A stretch of DNA of 64,000 nt from Gymnogyps californianus (lineage: Eukaryota > Chordata > Aves > Accipitriformes > Cathartidae). Position 1 is the stretch's first letter. The number at the start of each line of letters is the position of its first letter. This document shows, one piece after another, positions 1-9,369 of this stretch. The translations under genes were made by a program, and so were the position numbers. The stretch spans positions 3,348,001-3,412,000 of the forward strand of contig NC_059486.1 in assembly GCF_018139145.2 (NCBI RefSeq), in the 5' to 3' direction. The notes under the pieces were generated by a model, which had not been told where the DNA came from, made no database searches, and saw nothing but the letters and a program-made list of their open reading frames with translations.

Positions 1-953
1 TTCTGAGGAGGGCCAGAATTGTTTGGACTCTACCCACCCATCCTTTTCGGCGTTGTAATGGCTGAGGGATTGTTAACCATCTATGTGAGCCAGATGGCGA
101 CTTGCCACCAACTTTGGTGGAATTTGGATCAGGCCCAATGTGAGTGAGTCCTTACAGAGCTCGGGGAGACGAGGGGGAAACTTTGCAAGGCCTAACTGGT
201 TCAGAGGAGCGAGGTGGCAGGCAAAGAGGATGAGCGCTGTGAAGCTGCTGGTACCGTTGCGCTTCATCAGCAGAAGGATACGTTGCTGATTTCTCGGGGT
301 GGATGGCAACAGAGTCTGGATGTGATTCACGTGTGGCTCCTGGGAAAACGAAGGGGAGCTTTACCAACTGTACGTGTGAAGCCACACATCCTCTTAAATC
401 ACAGCAGCTACCAATCCGTCCCCAAACCCAAGCGCTTTGTGCAGAGCACTGCTTACAGCCTCACTTCTCAGCCCCTCCCAGTCCTGGCCAGACAGGGAAC
501 ACCAAGACCCTACTGCAATTTTGGCAGTCCTGGCAATGGGTCAGACCCACGCTGCTCCAGCCCTAGAACGCATCACCTCCACCCCAGAGGTACAACTGCC
601 CATCCCAGCGCCGTTTCTGGATGCCTCTTTCCACTAGAGGAAACTTCAGCTGGAGGAGATGGTCTTCCTGACCTTTGTATCCAAAAAGATGCGATCCAGC
701 TACACTGGATCTTATTCATTGGAATCCGTGCCATCCCCTTCTCTCATTTACCGCTTATTGCAGGGAGCTTTGCTTGTGTGTGTGTCAGCATCAGGATGCT
801 TTGAGTTCAAGGCTCCTGCCTGACGTTGGCTGAACTCTGCTGCCTCTCCAGATGGGGACTGGCCTGGCATTTTTCAGGCAGGAGCAAGGTAGTTCTGCTA
901 CTCCTATCAAAAAGCATCAGCATTCGCATCCTAGCAACGCCTAAGAGTCCTGC
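1..953 (+). repeat. Direct repeat, left copy (3,264-bp offset, internally deleted)
   Basis: The sequence from position 1 aligns collinearly with 3265-5140. The first 210 bases differ at about five sites, and 221-692 against 4091-4563 at about nine, so identity is about 97-98%. Relative to the right copy this one lacks about 611 bp (right copy 3479-4089) and about 317 bp (4564-4880). Homology stops in GAGTCCTGC at 953. The left edge is cut by the window, so the full unit could be longer. An open frame runs 214-804 and is shared with the right copy, but most base differences between copies change the amino acid, so I do not call a gene. The repeat may be LTR or leader sequence of an endogenous retrovirus (a gag-like frame starts just after it) or part of a segmental duplication. 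The family is not recognised. Confidence 0.85.
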
Positions 954-957
954 AGCA

Positions 958-1284
958 ATGGTCTGGAACTTCACTCCCGAACAACTGCAGGATCCTGATG
1001 AAGTGATAGAATGTTGGGGAAAAAAATGCCGTGGCTGCTCCAGAGAGACGGTACTTACTGCACTGGGCTGGGCCCCGGCTGGCATCTACCAAACACTGCT
1101 CAGTATCGTGCAGCACCCTCAAGGAGAAGAGAGGGAAAACAGACCAACAGACACTATGGCTAAAGCAGACACTGTATCAGTCGCCCCTATAACTAAAAAG
1201 AAACAATGGAAGCGGAAGTCAACTGGTTTAGTAAGGGATGAAGAAGCTTCCAATTCTCTCCTCCATCCCACGGGGGAGGAGTGA
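958..1284 (+). pseudogene. Endogenous retrovirus gag-like fragment
   Basis: An open frame from ATG 958 to the stop ending at 1284 encodes about 108 residues, starting MVWNFTPEQLQ and ending in a Lys/Arg-rich stretch (KKKQWKRKS) followed by acidic residues. The composition and order resemble the N-terminal part of gag-related frames in avian endogenous retroviruses; this is recognition by eye, not a search result. The frame ends far short of a full gag, and no protease, polymerase or envelope sequence follows, so it is a dead remnant. The frame is open upstream to 826, but that part lies in the neighbouring direct repeat. The fragment sits between the two repeat copies and is not repeated after the right copy. 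Confidence 0.45.
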
Positions 1285-1687
1285 GCGAGCAGGCGTGTGG
1301 TGCTTAGCTGCCGGCTGGGGTTAAACCATGACATATAGGAAGCAGCTGAGGGAGGAGGAGAGTGGTTTGGTGTCTAAAAATCCTCGTTTTGCTTTCATCC
1401 TAAAGCTACTATATCCTTATATGCTTTAATCCTAAATGGAGGATCCTTTGATGAAGAGGATCCTTAGAGCCTTTTAATCCTAAAGCAAAAGGATCCTTTT
1501 AATCCTTTGGCATCTAAAAATCCTACTTTTGCTGTAATTCTCAACCTTTGCTCGATATGAAGGGCTGAGGGAGGAGAAGAGGGGTTTGGTTTTGGCATAT
1601 AAAAAGAAAGGAAGGGGAGGAAGAAAGCACAGTTTGCCCGGTCACTTTTTCAGGCCAGTCAGGAGAAGATGGCCTCATCGGATCATA
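1285..1687. repeat. AT-rich spacer with short internal repeats
   Basis: No gene is seen. Between about 1370 and 1545 the motifs TCTAAAAATCCT, TTTAATCCT and GGATCCTTT recur several times in variant form, giving a short degenerate tandem-like array. The flanks are purine-rich (GGGAGGAGAAGAGGGG). Confidence 0.5.
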
Positions 1688-1880
1688 AACTCACAGAATG
1701 GCTTGGGTTGGAAAGGACCTTTAAAGATCACCTAGTCCAAGCCCCTGCCATGGGCAGGGACATCTTTCACTAGACCGGGCTGCTCAAAGCCCCAGCCGAC
1801 CTGGCCTTGAACACTTCCAGCGATGGGGCATCCCCAGCCTCTCCGCGCAACCTGCTCCAGGGTCTCACCACCCTCACGAC
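1688..1880 (-). mobile_element. CR1 LINE 3' end (reverse orientation)
   Basis: The plus strand reads CACAGAATGGCTTGGGTTGG, then phrases typical of the reverse complement of the avian CR1 3' terminal region (AAGGACCTTTAAAGATCACC, CTGGCCTTGAACACTTCCAG, GGGCATCCCCAGCCTCTC). Only the short 3' part is present, which is the usual 5'-truncated form. It lies just beyond the poly(A) signal of the candidate minus-strand gene. Confidence 0.9.
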
Positions 1881-2078
1881 CAGAGGCAGTTCCCTCCCTC
1901 CCTGCCTTCGTGTGCCCCGGCCCCTCACCGTCCCGAGGGCCCTGGGCCCGCACCCCACGCCCCAGTGTCCTTCCTGGGCTGGGGAGACCAGGAGGGGACA
2001 GAGGCGTCCAGACGCAGTTGCCAAAGTACCAAATAAGAGAGAGGAGAAAGCATTTTTACTTTCTTGTTACTTTCTTGG

Positions 2079-2084
2079 TTTATT
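2079..2084 (-). terminator. Candidate poly(A) signal AATAAA for the minus-strand gene
   Basis: The minus strand reads CCAATAAACC here, about 520 bases downstream of the stop codon of the 117-residue frame. Cleavage would be expected near 2055-2065. No strong GU-rich downstream element is evident, so support is moderate. If used, the transcript from about 2990 would be about 930 bases long and unspliced. Confidence 0.4.
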
Positions 2085-2136
2085 GGCTTTTCAAGAGTTT
2101 TTGGTTGCCCAGTCTTGAAAAGAACTAACGAAGCAG

Positions 2137-2385
2137 CTAGAAGGGGCCTGAATGCTGAAGGCCGGCGCTTCTTCCTGGCAGCCCTGCGGTCTTCTGCGTC
2201 TCCAGAGGAACGGCTGTCTCTCTGACGTCTCTTCTCGATCTCTGGCTGTTCTTCGTGCGCCGCCGCGGAGGGTCTGGCTCCATCTCCAACCTGCCGTCGG
2301 GCAGCCTTCTCGTCCTCAGGCCGAAGAAACCCCACCTCCAGGCCCCAGGGACCTCGGTGGCCCTCTGAGGGACTTCTCCCGGCAC
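2137..2385 (-). CDS. Small open frame downstream of candidate gene, doubtful
   Basis: An 82-residue minus-strand frame (MPGEVPQRATEV...) in the same GC-rich block ends before the poly(A) signal. It contains LEMEPDPPRRR, which recalls the MEVDPPP motif of the upstream 117-residue frame, and a basic segment. It could be a second exon, a second cistron of no consequence, or chance: GC-rich DNA has few stops, and an overlapping frame (2335-1925) is also open. No good splice acceptor was found in front of it. Function unknown. Confidence 0.15.
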   Translation of the reverse strand: MPGEVPQRATEVPGAWRWGFFGLRTRRLPDGRLEMEPDPPRRRTKNSQRSRRDVRETAVPLETQKTAGLPGRSAGLQHSGPF

Positions 2386-2450
2386 AGCAGCCCGGCGGAA
2401 GCCATGCTGTCTCGTCCCCTCTTCTTGGGGCTCAGAGCAGAGGAGATGGC

Positions 2451-2467
2451 ACCCCTTCGGAAGGGGT
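2451..2467 (-). other. Hairpin in putative 3' UTR
   Basis: ACCCCTT (2451-2457) and AAGGGGT (2461-2467) are perfect inverted repeats around CGG, giving a 7-bp stem. On the minus strand it lies in the presumed 3' UTR of the candidate gene, about 50 bases beyond a longer hairpin. Role unknown. Confidence 0.5.
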
Positions 2468-2514
2468 GAGGGTAGGGGAGAGGGTGGGGGCCGGGAAGGG
2501 AGGGCTCACAAGAC

Positions 2515-2550
2515 CCCCGGCCATCAACAAACGAATTGTTGATGCCGGGG
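2515..2550 (-). other. Long hairpin (15 bp with one bulge) in putative 3' UTR
   Basis: CATCAACAA (2522-2530) pairs with TTGTTGATG (2536-2544) around loop ACGAA. After a single unpaired C at 2521 the stem continues with CCCCGG (2515-2520) against CCGGGG (2545-2550). A 15-bp stem is stronger than expected by chance. It does not match the histone 3' stem-loop. It could be a structured RNA element of the candidate transcript or a small DNA palindrome. Confidence 0.6.
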
Positions 2551-2603
2551 AGGTGGAAAATGTGAGCCTGCGGGCCGGCCAGGCGCGGAGGGCAGGCACC
2601 CAG

Positions 2604-2957
2604 CTAGTGCCAGGTGCGGCGGCCGGGCCGGCGGTAGGGCGCTGGCCGGGCGCTCCTACGGCACCGCGTCGATGGTGCCGTGGAGGGGAGCCCTGGCACG
2701 ATGGAGTGGTGCCAGGGGAGCCATCCTGGAGGTGGATCCACCTCCATCGGCTCCTCCTCATCTGGAGGTGGATCCACCTCCATGGGCTCCACACCACCAG
2801 CTACATAAGCGATGGCCATAGCCACCGCGTAGCTGATGGTGCCTCCCCTCCGACGCCGCCTCTTCCTCCGCGCCTCCCGCCGTCGCTTTTCGGGTTGCCC
2901 ACGCAGAGGTGGGCAACCGCTCGCCTCGCTGCTGTGGGTCCTCTTTCTGCCCGCCAT
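2604..2957 (-). CDS. Candidate intronless gene: 117-residue basic protein with PMEVDPPP repeats
   Basis: I do not recognise this protein. It starts MAGRKRTHSSEAS. Residues 23-38 are almost entirely Arg, Lys and Glu (a likely nuclear or nucleolar localisation signal). Residues 40-56 are mildly hydrophobic (ISYAVAMAIAYVAGGV). Residues 58-77 hold PMEVDPPPDEEE followed by a second PMEVDPPP, and the C-terminus is again basic (APYRRPGRRTWH). The start codon has A at -3 and G at +4. It lies about 57 bases below the 3' edge of a consensus TATA box, with a perfect CArG box farther upstream and an AATAAA about 520 bases downstream. The gene is antisense to the flanking repeat and ERV fragment. Against it: the frame is short, the DNA is GC-rich with open frames on both strands, and no homologue is known to me. 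It could be a lineage-specific gene, a retrocopy, or chance. Confidence 0.4.
   Translation of the reverse strand: MAGRKRTHSSEASGCPPLRGQPEKRRREARRKRRRRRGGTISYAVAMAIAYVAGGVEPMEVDPPPDEEEPMEVDPPPGWLPWHHSIVPGLPSTAPSTRCRRSARPAPYRRPGRRTWH
2728..2781. repeat. Two 18-bp perfect palindromes, 36 bp apart
   Basis: GGAGGTGGATCCACCTCC occurs at 2728-2745 and again at 2764-2781. Each copy is its own reverse complement. They are two units of a 36-bp tandem repeat (12 codons) that encodes PMEVDPPP on the minus strand. The palindrome could drive slippage or recombination, or form hairpins in the transcript. Confidence 0.85.
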
Positions 2958-3013
2958 CGTGGAGGTCGAGGACCCGGACGCTCAGCGAATGAGGGCCAAG
3001 CGCTGGGGGCCCG

Positions 3014-3022
3014 CTATTTATA
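3014..3022 (-). promoter_or_regulatory. TATA box TATAAATAG
   Basis: The minus strand reads CCCTATAAATAGCGGG, a near-ideal TATA box in a GC-rich setting. Initiation would be expected about 30 bases downstream, near 2990, leaving a 5' leader of about 30-35 bases before the ATG at 2957. Confidence 0.55.
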
Positions 3023-3054
3023 GGGTCCGGAACAGAAGGCTGTGAGGTAGCTCG

Positions 3055-3062
3055 TGACATCA
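3055..3062 (-). promoter_or_regulatory. CRE-like motif
   Basis: TGACATCA differs by one base from the CREB/ATF site TGACGTCA, and a TGACG half-site follows at 3074-3078. Both lie between the TATA box and the CArG box. Motif-level support only. Confidence 0.3.
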
Positions 3063-3091
3063 GGAGGCCACTGTGACGGCTCTGCAAATAA

Positions 3092-3101
3092 CCATATATG
3101 G
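3092..3101 (-). promoter_or_regulatory. CArG box (SRF site) CCATATATGG
   Basis: This is an exact CC(A/T)6GG serum-response-factor site about 70 bp upstream of the TATA box; being palindromic it reads on both strands. A CAGCTG E-box lies at 3111-3116. CArG plus CRE-like plus TATA is the arrangement seen in immediate-early and muscle/cytoskeletal promoters. Confidence 0.5.
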
Positions 3102-3264
3102 CTCTTGTGGCAGCTGGGGGGCCTGTGGCCTTAAAGGTCCCCTACTGTGGGAGGAAGGGTGGGGGGGGGGGGCTGAGGGCCCCTTTCCTGGGGACCGCTC
3201 CCCCGTGTCCATTCCTACGGGAGGGACACTGCAGGGATCGGGGCTGAAAGGTGGGCAAAGATTT

Positions 3265-5140
3265 TTCTGAGGAGGGCCAGAATTGTTTGGACTCTACCCA
3301 CCCATCCTTTTCGGCGTTGTAATGGCTGAGGGATTGTTAACAATCTGTGTGAGCCAGATGGTGACTTGCCACCAACTTTGGTGGAATTTGGATCAGGCCC
3401 AATGTGAGTGAGTCCTTACAGAGCTCGGGGAGACGAGGGGGAAACTTTGCAAGGCCTAACTGGTTCAGAGAAGTGAGGATCACTCAGCTGACATCCCCCT
3501 GGAATGAGCACATGGTTATTTCAGGCAAAGGCAATCTGTTATTTCCACTCCTGAACGTTTATTTGGGTCAGGGTGGGAAAATCCGATTTACTTGCCAAAG
3601 TCCCACTGGGGTGGTAAAAATATAAATACCACATATTATTATGTGTGTATTCTGAAAAGTGGTTAGTGACTGTGTTTATTACATTTGGCCACTCACAGGG
3701 AGTTATTCTCTCTCTGCCCCCTCCCCTAAATTCACATGCTTACACTGAATACGAGTCCTGCCGGGACCTGTAAAACCGCTGCGGGGGGATGGAGCCAGAG
3801 CGATCCGGTACCCAGCTCCTCGCAGCGCTTCCCGCAGCACAGCCTGCAGAGAGGAAACGTCTTTCCACACTGTTGGCCCTACCTGGCTGAGCCGTTGCAC
3901 GGATGTGGTGCGATGCTTTCCCAGCGCTCAAGCTACATCATCTGTTCAGGGACCCGTTTCACATCTCATCTACCAAGGATGCGAGTTGTTCACAGCATCA
4001 TCCTTAGACCCTTATCTCCAACAGGAGCAGGCCACATATTTCATCCAGGCAGTGCTGAGTTTGGCCCGTGATGGTTCAAGTAAAGCGGAGGGCAAAAAGG
4101 ATGAGCGCTGTGAAGATGCTGGTATCGTTGTACTTCATCAGCAGAAGGATACGTTGCTGATTTCTCGGGGTGGATGGCAACAGAGTCTGGATGTGATTCA
4201 CGTGTGGCTCCTGGGAAAACGAAGGGGAGCTTTACCAACTGTACGTGTGAAGCCACACATCCTCTTAAATCACAGCAGCTATCAACCCATCCCCAAACCC
4301 AAGCGCTTTGTGCAGAGCACTGCTTACAGCCTCACTTCTCAGCCCCTCCCAGTCCTGGCCAGACAGGGAACACCAAGACCCTACTGCAATTTTGGCAGTC
4401 CTAGCAATGGGTCAGACCCACGCTGCTCCAGCCCTAGAACGCATCACCTCCACCCCAGAGGTACAACTGCCCATCCCAGCGCCGTTTCTGGATGCCTCTT
4501 TCCACTAGAGGAAACTTCAGCTGGAGGAGATGGTCTTCCTGACCTTTGTATCCAAAAAGATGCAATTACACCTTGGTTTCTGGGTGTTACGTAGGACAAA
4601 CACAGCGTGTCACGAGGCATGGCCACTGTGGCTTTCAAAGTGAGATTTAAATTTGTTTTGTGACTTACGTACCTTGATCTTGTAGAGAGGGTTGGGGTGT
4701 GTTTGCAGACTAGGTGGCCTCTGAACTGGACGGATAGTCCAAAATATCCCTTTTTTGGCTCCTCAGAACTGCCAGTGGATTGGTGCCTTTCGTCCAAAGG
4801 GTGCTTTCCAGCCCTACATTCCCGACTTTGGGCCAGAGCCCTTCACAGTTGGCTTCTCAAGCCCCAGAACTGCCTTATAAGCTACACTGGATCTTATTAA
4901 TTTGAATCCGTGCCATCCCCTTCTCTCATTTACCACTTATTGCAGGGAGCTTTGCTTGTGTGTGTGTCAGCATCAGGATGCTTTGAGTTCAAGGCTCCTG
5001 CCTGACGTTGGCTGAACTCTGCTGCCTCTCCAGATGGGGACTGGCCTGGCATTTTTCAGGCAGGAGAAAGGTAGTTCTGCTGCTCTGGCGCTATCAAAAG
5101 GCATCAGCATTTGCATCATAGCAACACCTAAGAGTCCTGC
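3265..5140 (+). repeat. Direct repeat, right copy (fuller form)
   Basis: This is the longer copy of the sequence at 1-953, starting TTCTGAGGAGGGCCAGAATT and ending at GAGTCCTGC (5140). It carries two segments absent from the left copy, 3479-4089 and 4564-4880. Neither segment has obvious target-site duplications or TG...CA ends, so deletion from the left copy is the simpler reading. The left junction coincides with the start of the window-edge copy, so the true boundary may lie further out. A 229-residue open frame (3905-4594) partly shared with the left copy is not supported as coding. Confidence 0.85.
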
Positions 5141-8100
5141 TGGGTTAAAACCACCAGCATAAGTGACTGCGAAGAACATGCAAGCTCCTGCTCCCAAGGA
5201 AGGTTATGCCTTTCTAGCTAGCAGAGTCCTTCGTATTTACTCCCCAAAGCAGCCCAAGGCAACAATCGGTTCCTCATGTCTTCTGCAAGCACAGCAGCCC
5301 CATCTCCAGCAATGCACAGCAATCCAAGGTGAAAGAGGTGCCAAGATACAAATAAAATGCGACCCTTGCATCCATGCTTACAGCATCCATCGCAGACCGG
5401 TGGCTGCGTGCGAGCTGTTGGTGCTGAAACAAGACACAAAGGCACTCTCTCACCCGCCCGCACTGACGATGCTGCATTTAGCTCACATTCAGCGTGCTCC
5501 GCGAAGCAGTGAAAAGCATAAAACCAAAGGAAAGTCATCTCCCAGCCTGACCTTGGGCTTGCAGGACCCCATGGACTTGTTCCCTTTTCTTCTGCAGTGA
5601 AAGCCGGCATGCATGCTTCCAGATAACAGCTTTTACCAAGAAAATCTGGCATCTTCAGGAGGAGCTGAGAGGTATAAAAAGCAGGTGTTGTGCAAAGAAG
5701 ACAGCAGAGCTCGCAAATGGAGAGTTCCCTCGCAGGCAGATGGGAAAGGCGTCTTCCTAGAAGGAAAGAGGGCTGGGGGAGGTTTGCTCACACCAAGGTG
5801 GTGTTGGCTACAGAGCTCGTCGATTTGCATATTTTGTGACTTAGTGCACATCTCCATAACGTTAGCTCACCCACTTCCTTCCCCAGCCTCCGAGGAATTG
5901 CTTGTTATTTGTATTCGCGGCTAATTAAAACCTCTCCGAGCTCTACCCCCTGATTACGGAGAGAGGGCTGAGACCACAAGCAGACCACAGCGGAGGATGC
6001 CACAGCCCACAGGCTGACCCCACGCCACTCTGCAGACCCCACGTTTGCAGTTAGGACATTATTTACTCTGATACTAGCAACGTTCTCTTAAAATATATTG
6101 AAGGAGAGATTGGGAAAATGAAGTGTATAAGATTTATCCTGCACTAGAGGATTTCAGCATCCAAGAAAGCCAGAGCGTCCAGTCCCTCAGACTTAATAGA
6201 AACCTCCTGCTTTATTAATGTTGCCTTTTTTTTTTTTCTTCCCTTGTCCACAGGTCCTGGGCAGACAGTCAAAGCTGTATTTGAGGAGCTTTCCTGGAGG
6301 TTTTCATTAATAACAGGGCCAGGGAATCCACTGCAAATGTAAAAATAATAGATTTGAGAGCCCTGAAAGGATGGAGATTTACTCACTGTGGAAATATTAG
6401 GGAGAAAGTGGGAGTGGGAGGTTCCCATGGCTTGGCATTGCCTGCCTGTGAGCTTTGAAAGCCGCCTGAAGGCCAAGGAGATGCTGGGGAATGGGAGCAG
6501 GAGGGAAGGTTGCCTCCGAGCGGCACGGAAAGGCAGCTGCGAGTGCTCCACTGAGCACTGATCTTCCGCTGCTGGTGGATATGCCAGAACCTAGGAGCGT
6601 TTCAGGGTCCTTCTCGGGCTAGAGAGAAAAGGAATAGATGGACAGAGAGCTTTTGTCAACCAGAAGATCTGCTCCTTGTTCACCCCTTGGAGATGAAGGT
6701 CCAGGGTGATGCTGATCCTCAGCAAGTCAGGAGGGACACACAGAAAGGTGGGTAGGATGCTGCTTGATGCCGGACAAGGCGAACAGAGTCCAGTTCTTGT
6801 GGAGATGGTGAGACCACGTCCCCTCTTTCCAAGTGACTCTTGCAAGCTGAGCTAGTGCTGCTTCTGTACCCCACAGTTATCACCTGGCCATGTTGTCACC
6901 TCCTCATGCTGGTTTGCTGCACAAGAAAAGGTGACACCATGTCTGGATCAGTCCCTGGTCCCTGGAAAGGTGCATCAGGATGGGAGGGAGAACAGGAGAT
7001 GGTTTCCCACCTCTCTTCCCCAGCACAGATGTGTCAGCCCCAGTGCTTGAGGATTTATAACCTGTGACTCAGACTGCAGCGTGGAGGCCATGCAAAGGCC
7101 ACAGGTACCATGGGCTCTGCAGGGGTACAACCCTCTCCTTCCAGTGCTGCTTTGGGAGCACCCATTTCTCCTGGCTTTTGTGGTATGGACCCCATGGATA
7201 GATTTTCATTTGGCTTTTTGTCCTGCCAGCTCCATCTGGTGCTGTTTCTTAGCCCCAGCTCTGTCTGCCTGGGAAGGGGGACGTGAGGCTGTGCCCCCTT
7301 GCCCGCTGCTGGCAGGGGAAGCTGCGCTTTTCCTCCAGGTGCCACTGCTCTGCCAGGAGCAGTCATCTCCGGTGACACATGCCACCCTGTACATTCCATG
7401 CGCTGCTGTAGCCCTCTCCTTGCCTGCAAGGGCTGGATCTGGTCTGCTCCCGCTTACAGCAGCATCACTTCAGAGTAAGAGCGTCCATCCCAGTGCTGTC
7501 CTTTGGGGGAGCTGGATTCAAGTCCTGACAAGGAGGAAGAAAAATCAGAGGTGGGATTCAAAATTTTTCAGTTTGAATGGGAAAAGATTCCCAGGGCAGG
7601 TTCCCTCCGATCCGTGGACCAGTCTCGATGCACCAGGCTTTTGGGAGAGGACAGCGTTGTTCTGGTGCCAGGTAATGCTCTTCCATTCTGACACCCACCA
7701 AGGCTTCATTTTGAGACATTTATGAACTGTGTCAGGTTTCTGTGAACCCTGCAACCACCTGGCTTTGAAACCTGCAGGTTGCATGGTCTGGCGGTGCAAG
7801 CTGGAGGGGTTTTTCAGTTTGGGCACTCCCATGCCCGTTCCAGCAATGGCACTGCTGATGGCGTGCCCCGGCTGAGGATGTCTTTGCTTGATAAGCCTCA
7901 TTTTGCAGAGCCAATACTAGGAACCGTGACTACCATCAGCATTTCCAAACCTGAATCTAGATAAATTTAGTGCCAGGTGAGAGGTGGGTGATGGAATCTC
8001 AGCTCGAGGTGAGCCCATGCACAGGAGCTGCTGCAAGGAAAGAGCCCCTTTTCCTTGACGACAAGTTGCTTGAAGGGTTTGCACTCCCCACTCCACATCA

Positions 8101-9369
8101 AATTATAGTAAGCAGGGTACAATCTGCTGAACCTTATCGTGATCGGTTGTTTTTACTGGTGGAAAATGGGTTCAAAATGGGTACAGATCATTATGAAAGG
8201 AGGACCACAGCCTTTCACTCTGTGCCAGTCCTCCAGGTACATGCAAAGAGAGGTCTGTGTGGAGAGCAGAGCTCCTGCAAAAGAGCTAAAACACACAAGC
8301 AGCGTGCTTCCAGCCAGCTGAGACCTCTGGCCACCAGCGGCCTGGGAGACAGAGGGAGGGAGAAGTGAGTTTTCTTACCAGCTGGGGAAAAAAAGGCAGT
8401 GAAGCCTATGGATGCAGAGGGAGACTGACTGCAGGGTCACAGGCAAAAACAGCCTTCCTAGGGCTGCTGGTCAGACCCCTGACAAGCCCTGCTACCCTGG
8501 GAGGCAGCAGCCAGCCCTGCAGCCTGCCAGCGAAACACTTCAGCTCCTACATGGCTCCTCCTTCTGCGCTTTTCAACAGCTCTGCAGCCCCCCAGCCCCA
8601 GCCCACCGCGCTGGTGGGCCGGGGGGCTGGAGGCATTTTCCCAGCGCTCTAATCTAACAGCACCAGTGGGAATGTTTACAGCACGCTGCCACTTGAGGGC
8701 TTATCGGCCTCCCTCCCTATCTCCCACCGCCCCGGCCTGATAAACGCAGGGGCTGGTGGCACCCGGGGGAAGCACCCAGAGCAGGGGATGGAGCTGGGGA
8801 CTGGCCAGGCACAAAGCCGGCAGGGCTGGGGCTGGGGTGCTTCTCCCCTGAGCCCCTCCATGTCGATGAGGATGTGGTGGAGGGGAAGGAGCAGAGCAGA
8901 CCCTTCCCCAAAGGATCGCTGAGAGCAAAGGGTTATGCTTGGGAGCAACCAGCTTCCAGGCCTGGGGCAAAGGGAACATCCCATGGAGGGGTGACGGGTA
9001 CGTTGTGGGAGCAAGGAAATGCATCCCCGTGAAAATCAAAGGCACGCCAGAGAGAGTGGCTCCAATATTTCTAGCAAGATGGAAACCAGCTGCTGACACC
9101 TGCCTATCTTGGGCAGGAACAGGTTTTCCCTAAATTAGCCTAATCAGCAGGGGATAAAAGGCGGCTCACCTGGGGCTGTACCTCTCTGCTTTGTGTTGGG
9201 GTGATGGCTCTGAACTGCAATAGCCTGTGAGTGTCTGCGATGTCCTGGATGCCGCATGGATGCTAAAGGTGCCTCCCCTCCTTCCCTTACCCCCCTGCAG
9301 TGCTTAAACCGAGCAGAAAAGTTCAAAAAGACTTTTTTTTTTTTTTTTTTAAATCTTCAGGAAGGAAAG
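5141..9369. other. Intergenic, apparently single-copy DNA
   Basis: No gene is seen. A good TATA-like motif (GGTATAAAAAGCAGG, core 5673-5680) has no convincing frame behind it. A stretch at about 5815-5935 has an octamer-like ATTTGCAT and a homeobox-type CTAATTAAA and could be conserved non-coding DNA. A TATA-like ATAAAAGG is at 9154-9161. A poly-T run is at about 6226-6238 and another at about 9330-9350. Confidence 0.5.

Larger units (their letters stand above)
2140..3060. other. CpG-rich block around the candidate minus-strand gene
   Basis: This block is much richer in G+C and CpG than the flanking repeats and coincides with the candidate promoter, coding frame and 3' region on the minus strand. 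CpG retention suggests either recent arrival or germline-unmethylated promoter activity. It is not part of either repeat copy. Confidence 0.6.

Noticed and set aside
214..804. 196-residue plus-strand frame, shared with the frame at 3905-4594
   Set aside because: Between the two copies most substitutions in this frame change the amino acid, there is no recognised domain, and the frame crosses repeat deletions. It behaves as a non-coding repeat.
1925..2335. 136-residue charged minus-strand frame
   Set aside because: It reads through the AATAAA signal and into the CR1 side, so it would not be terminated in the predicted transcript. Kept only as a possible alternative to the gene model.
2466..3023. 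185-residue plus-strand frame in the GC-rich block
   Set aside because: It overlaps the minus-strand candidate gene on the opposite strand and runs through its TATA box. It has no promoter of its own and no recognisable motif; open only because stops are rare in GC-rich DNA.
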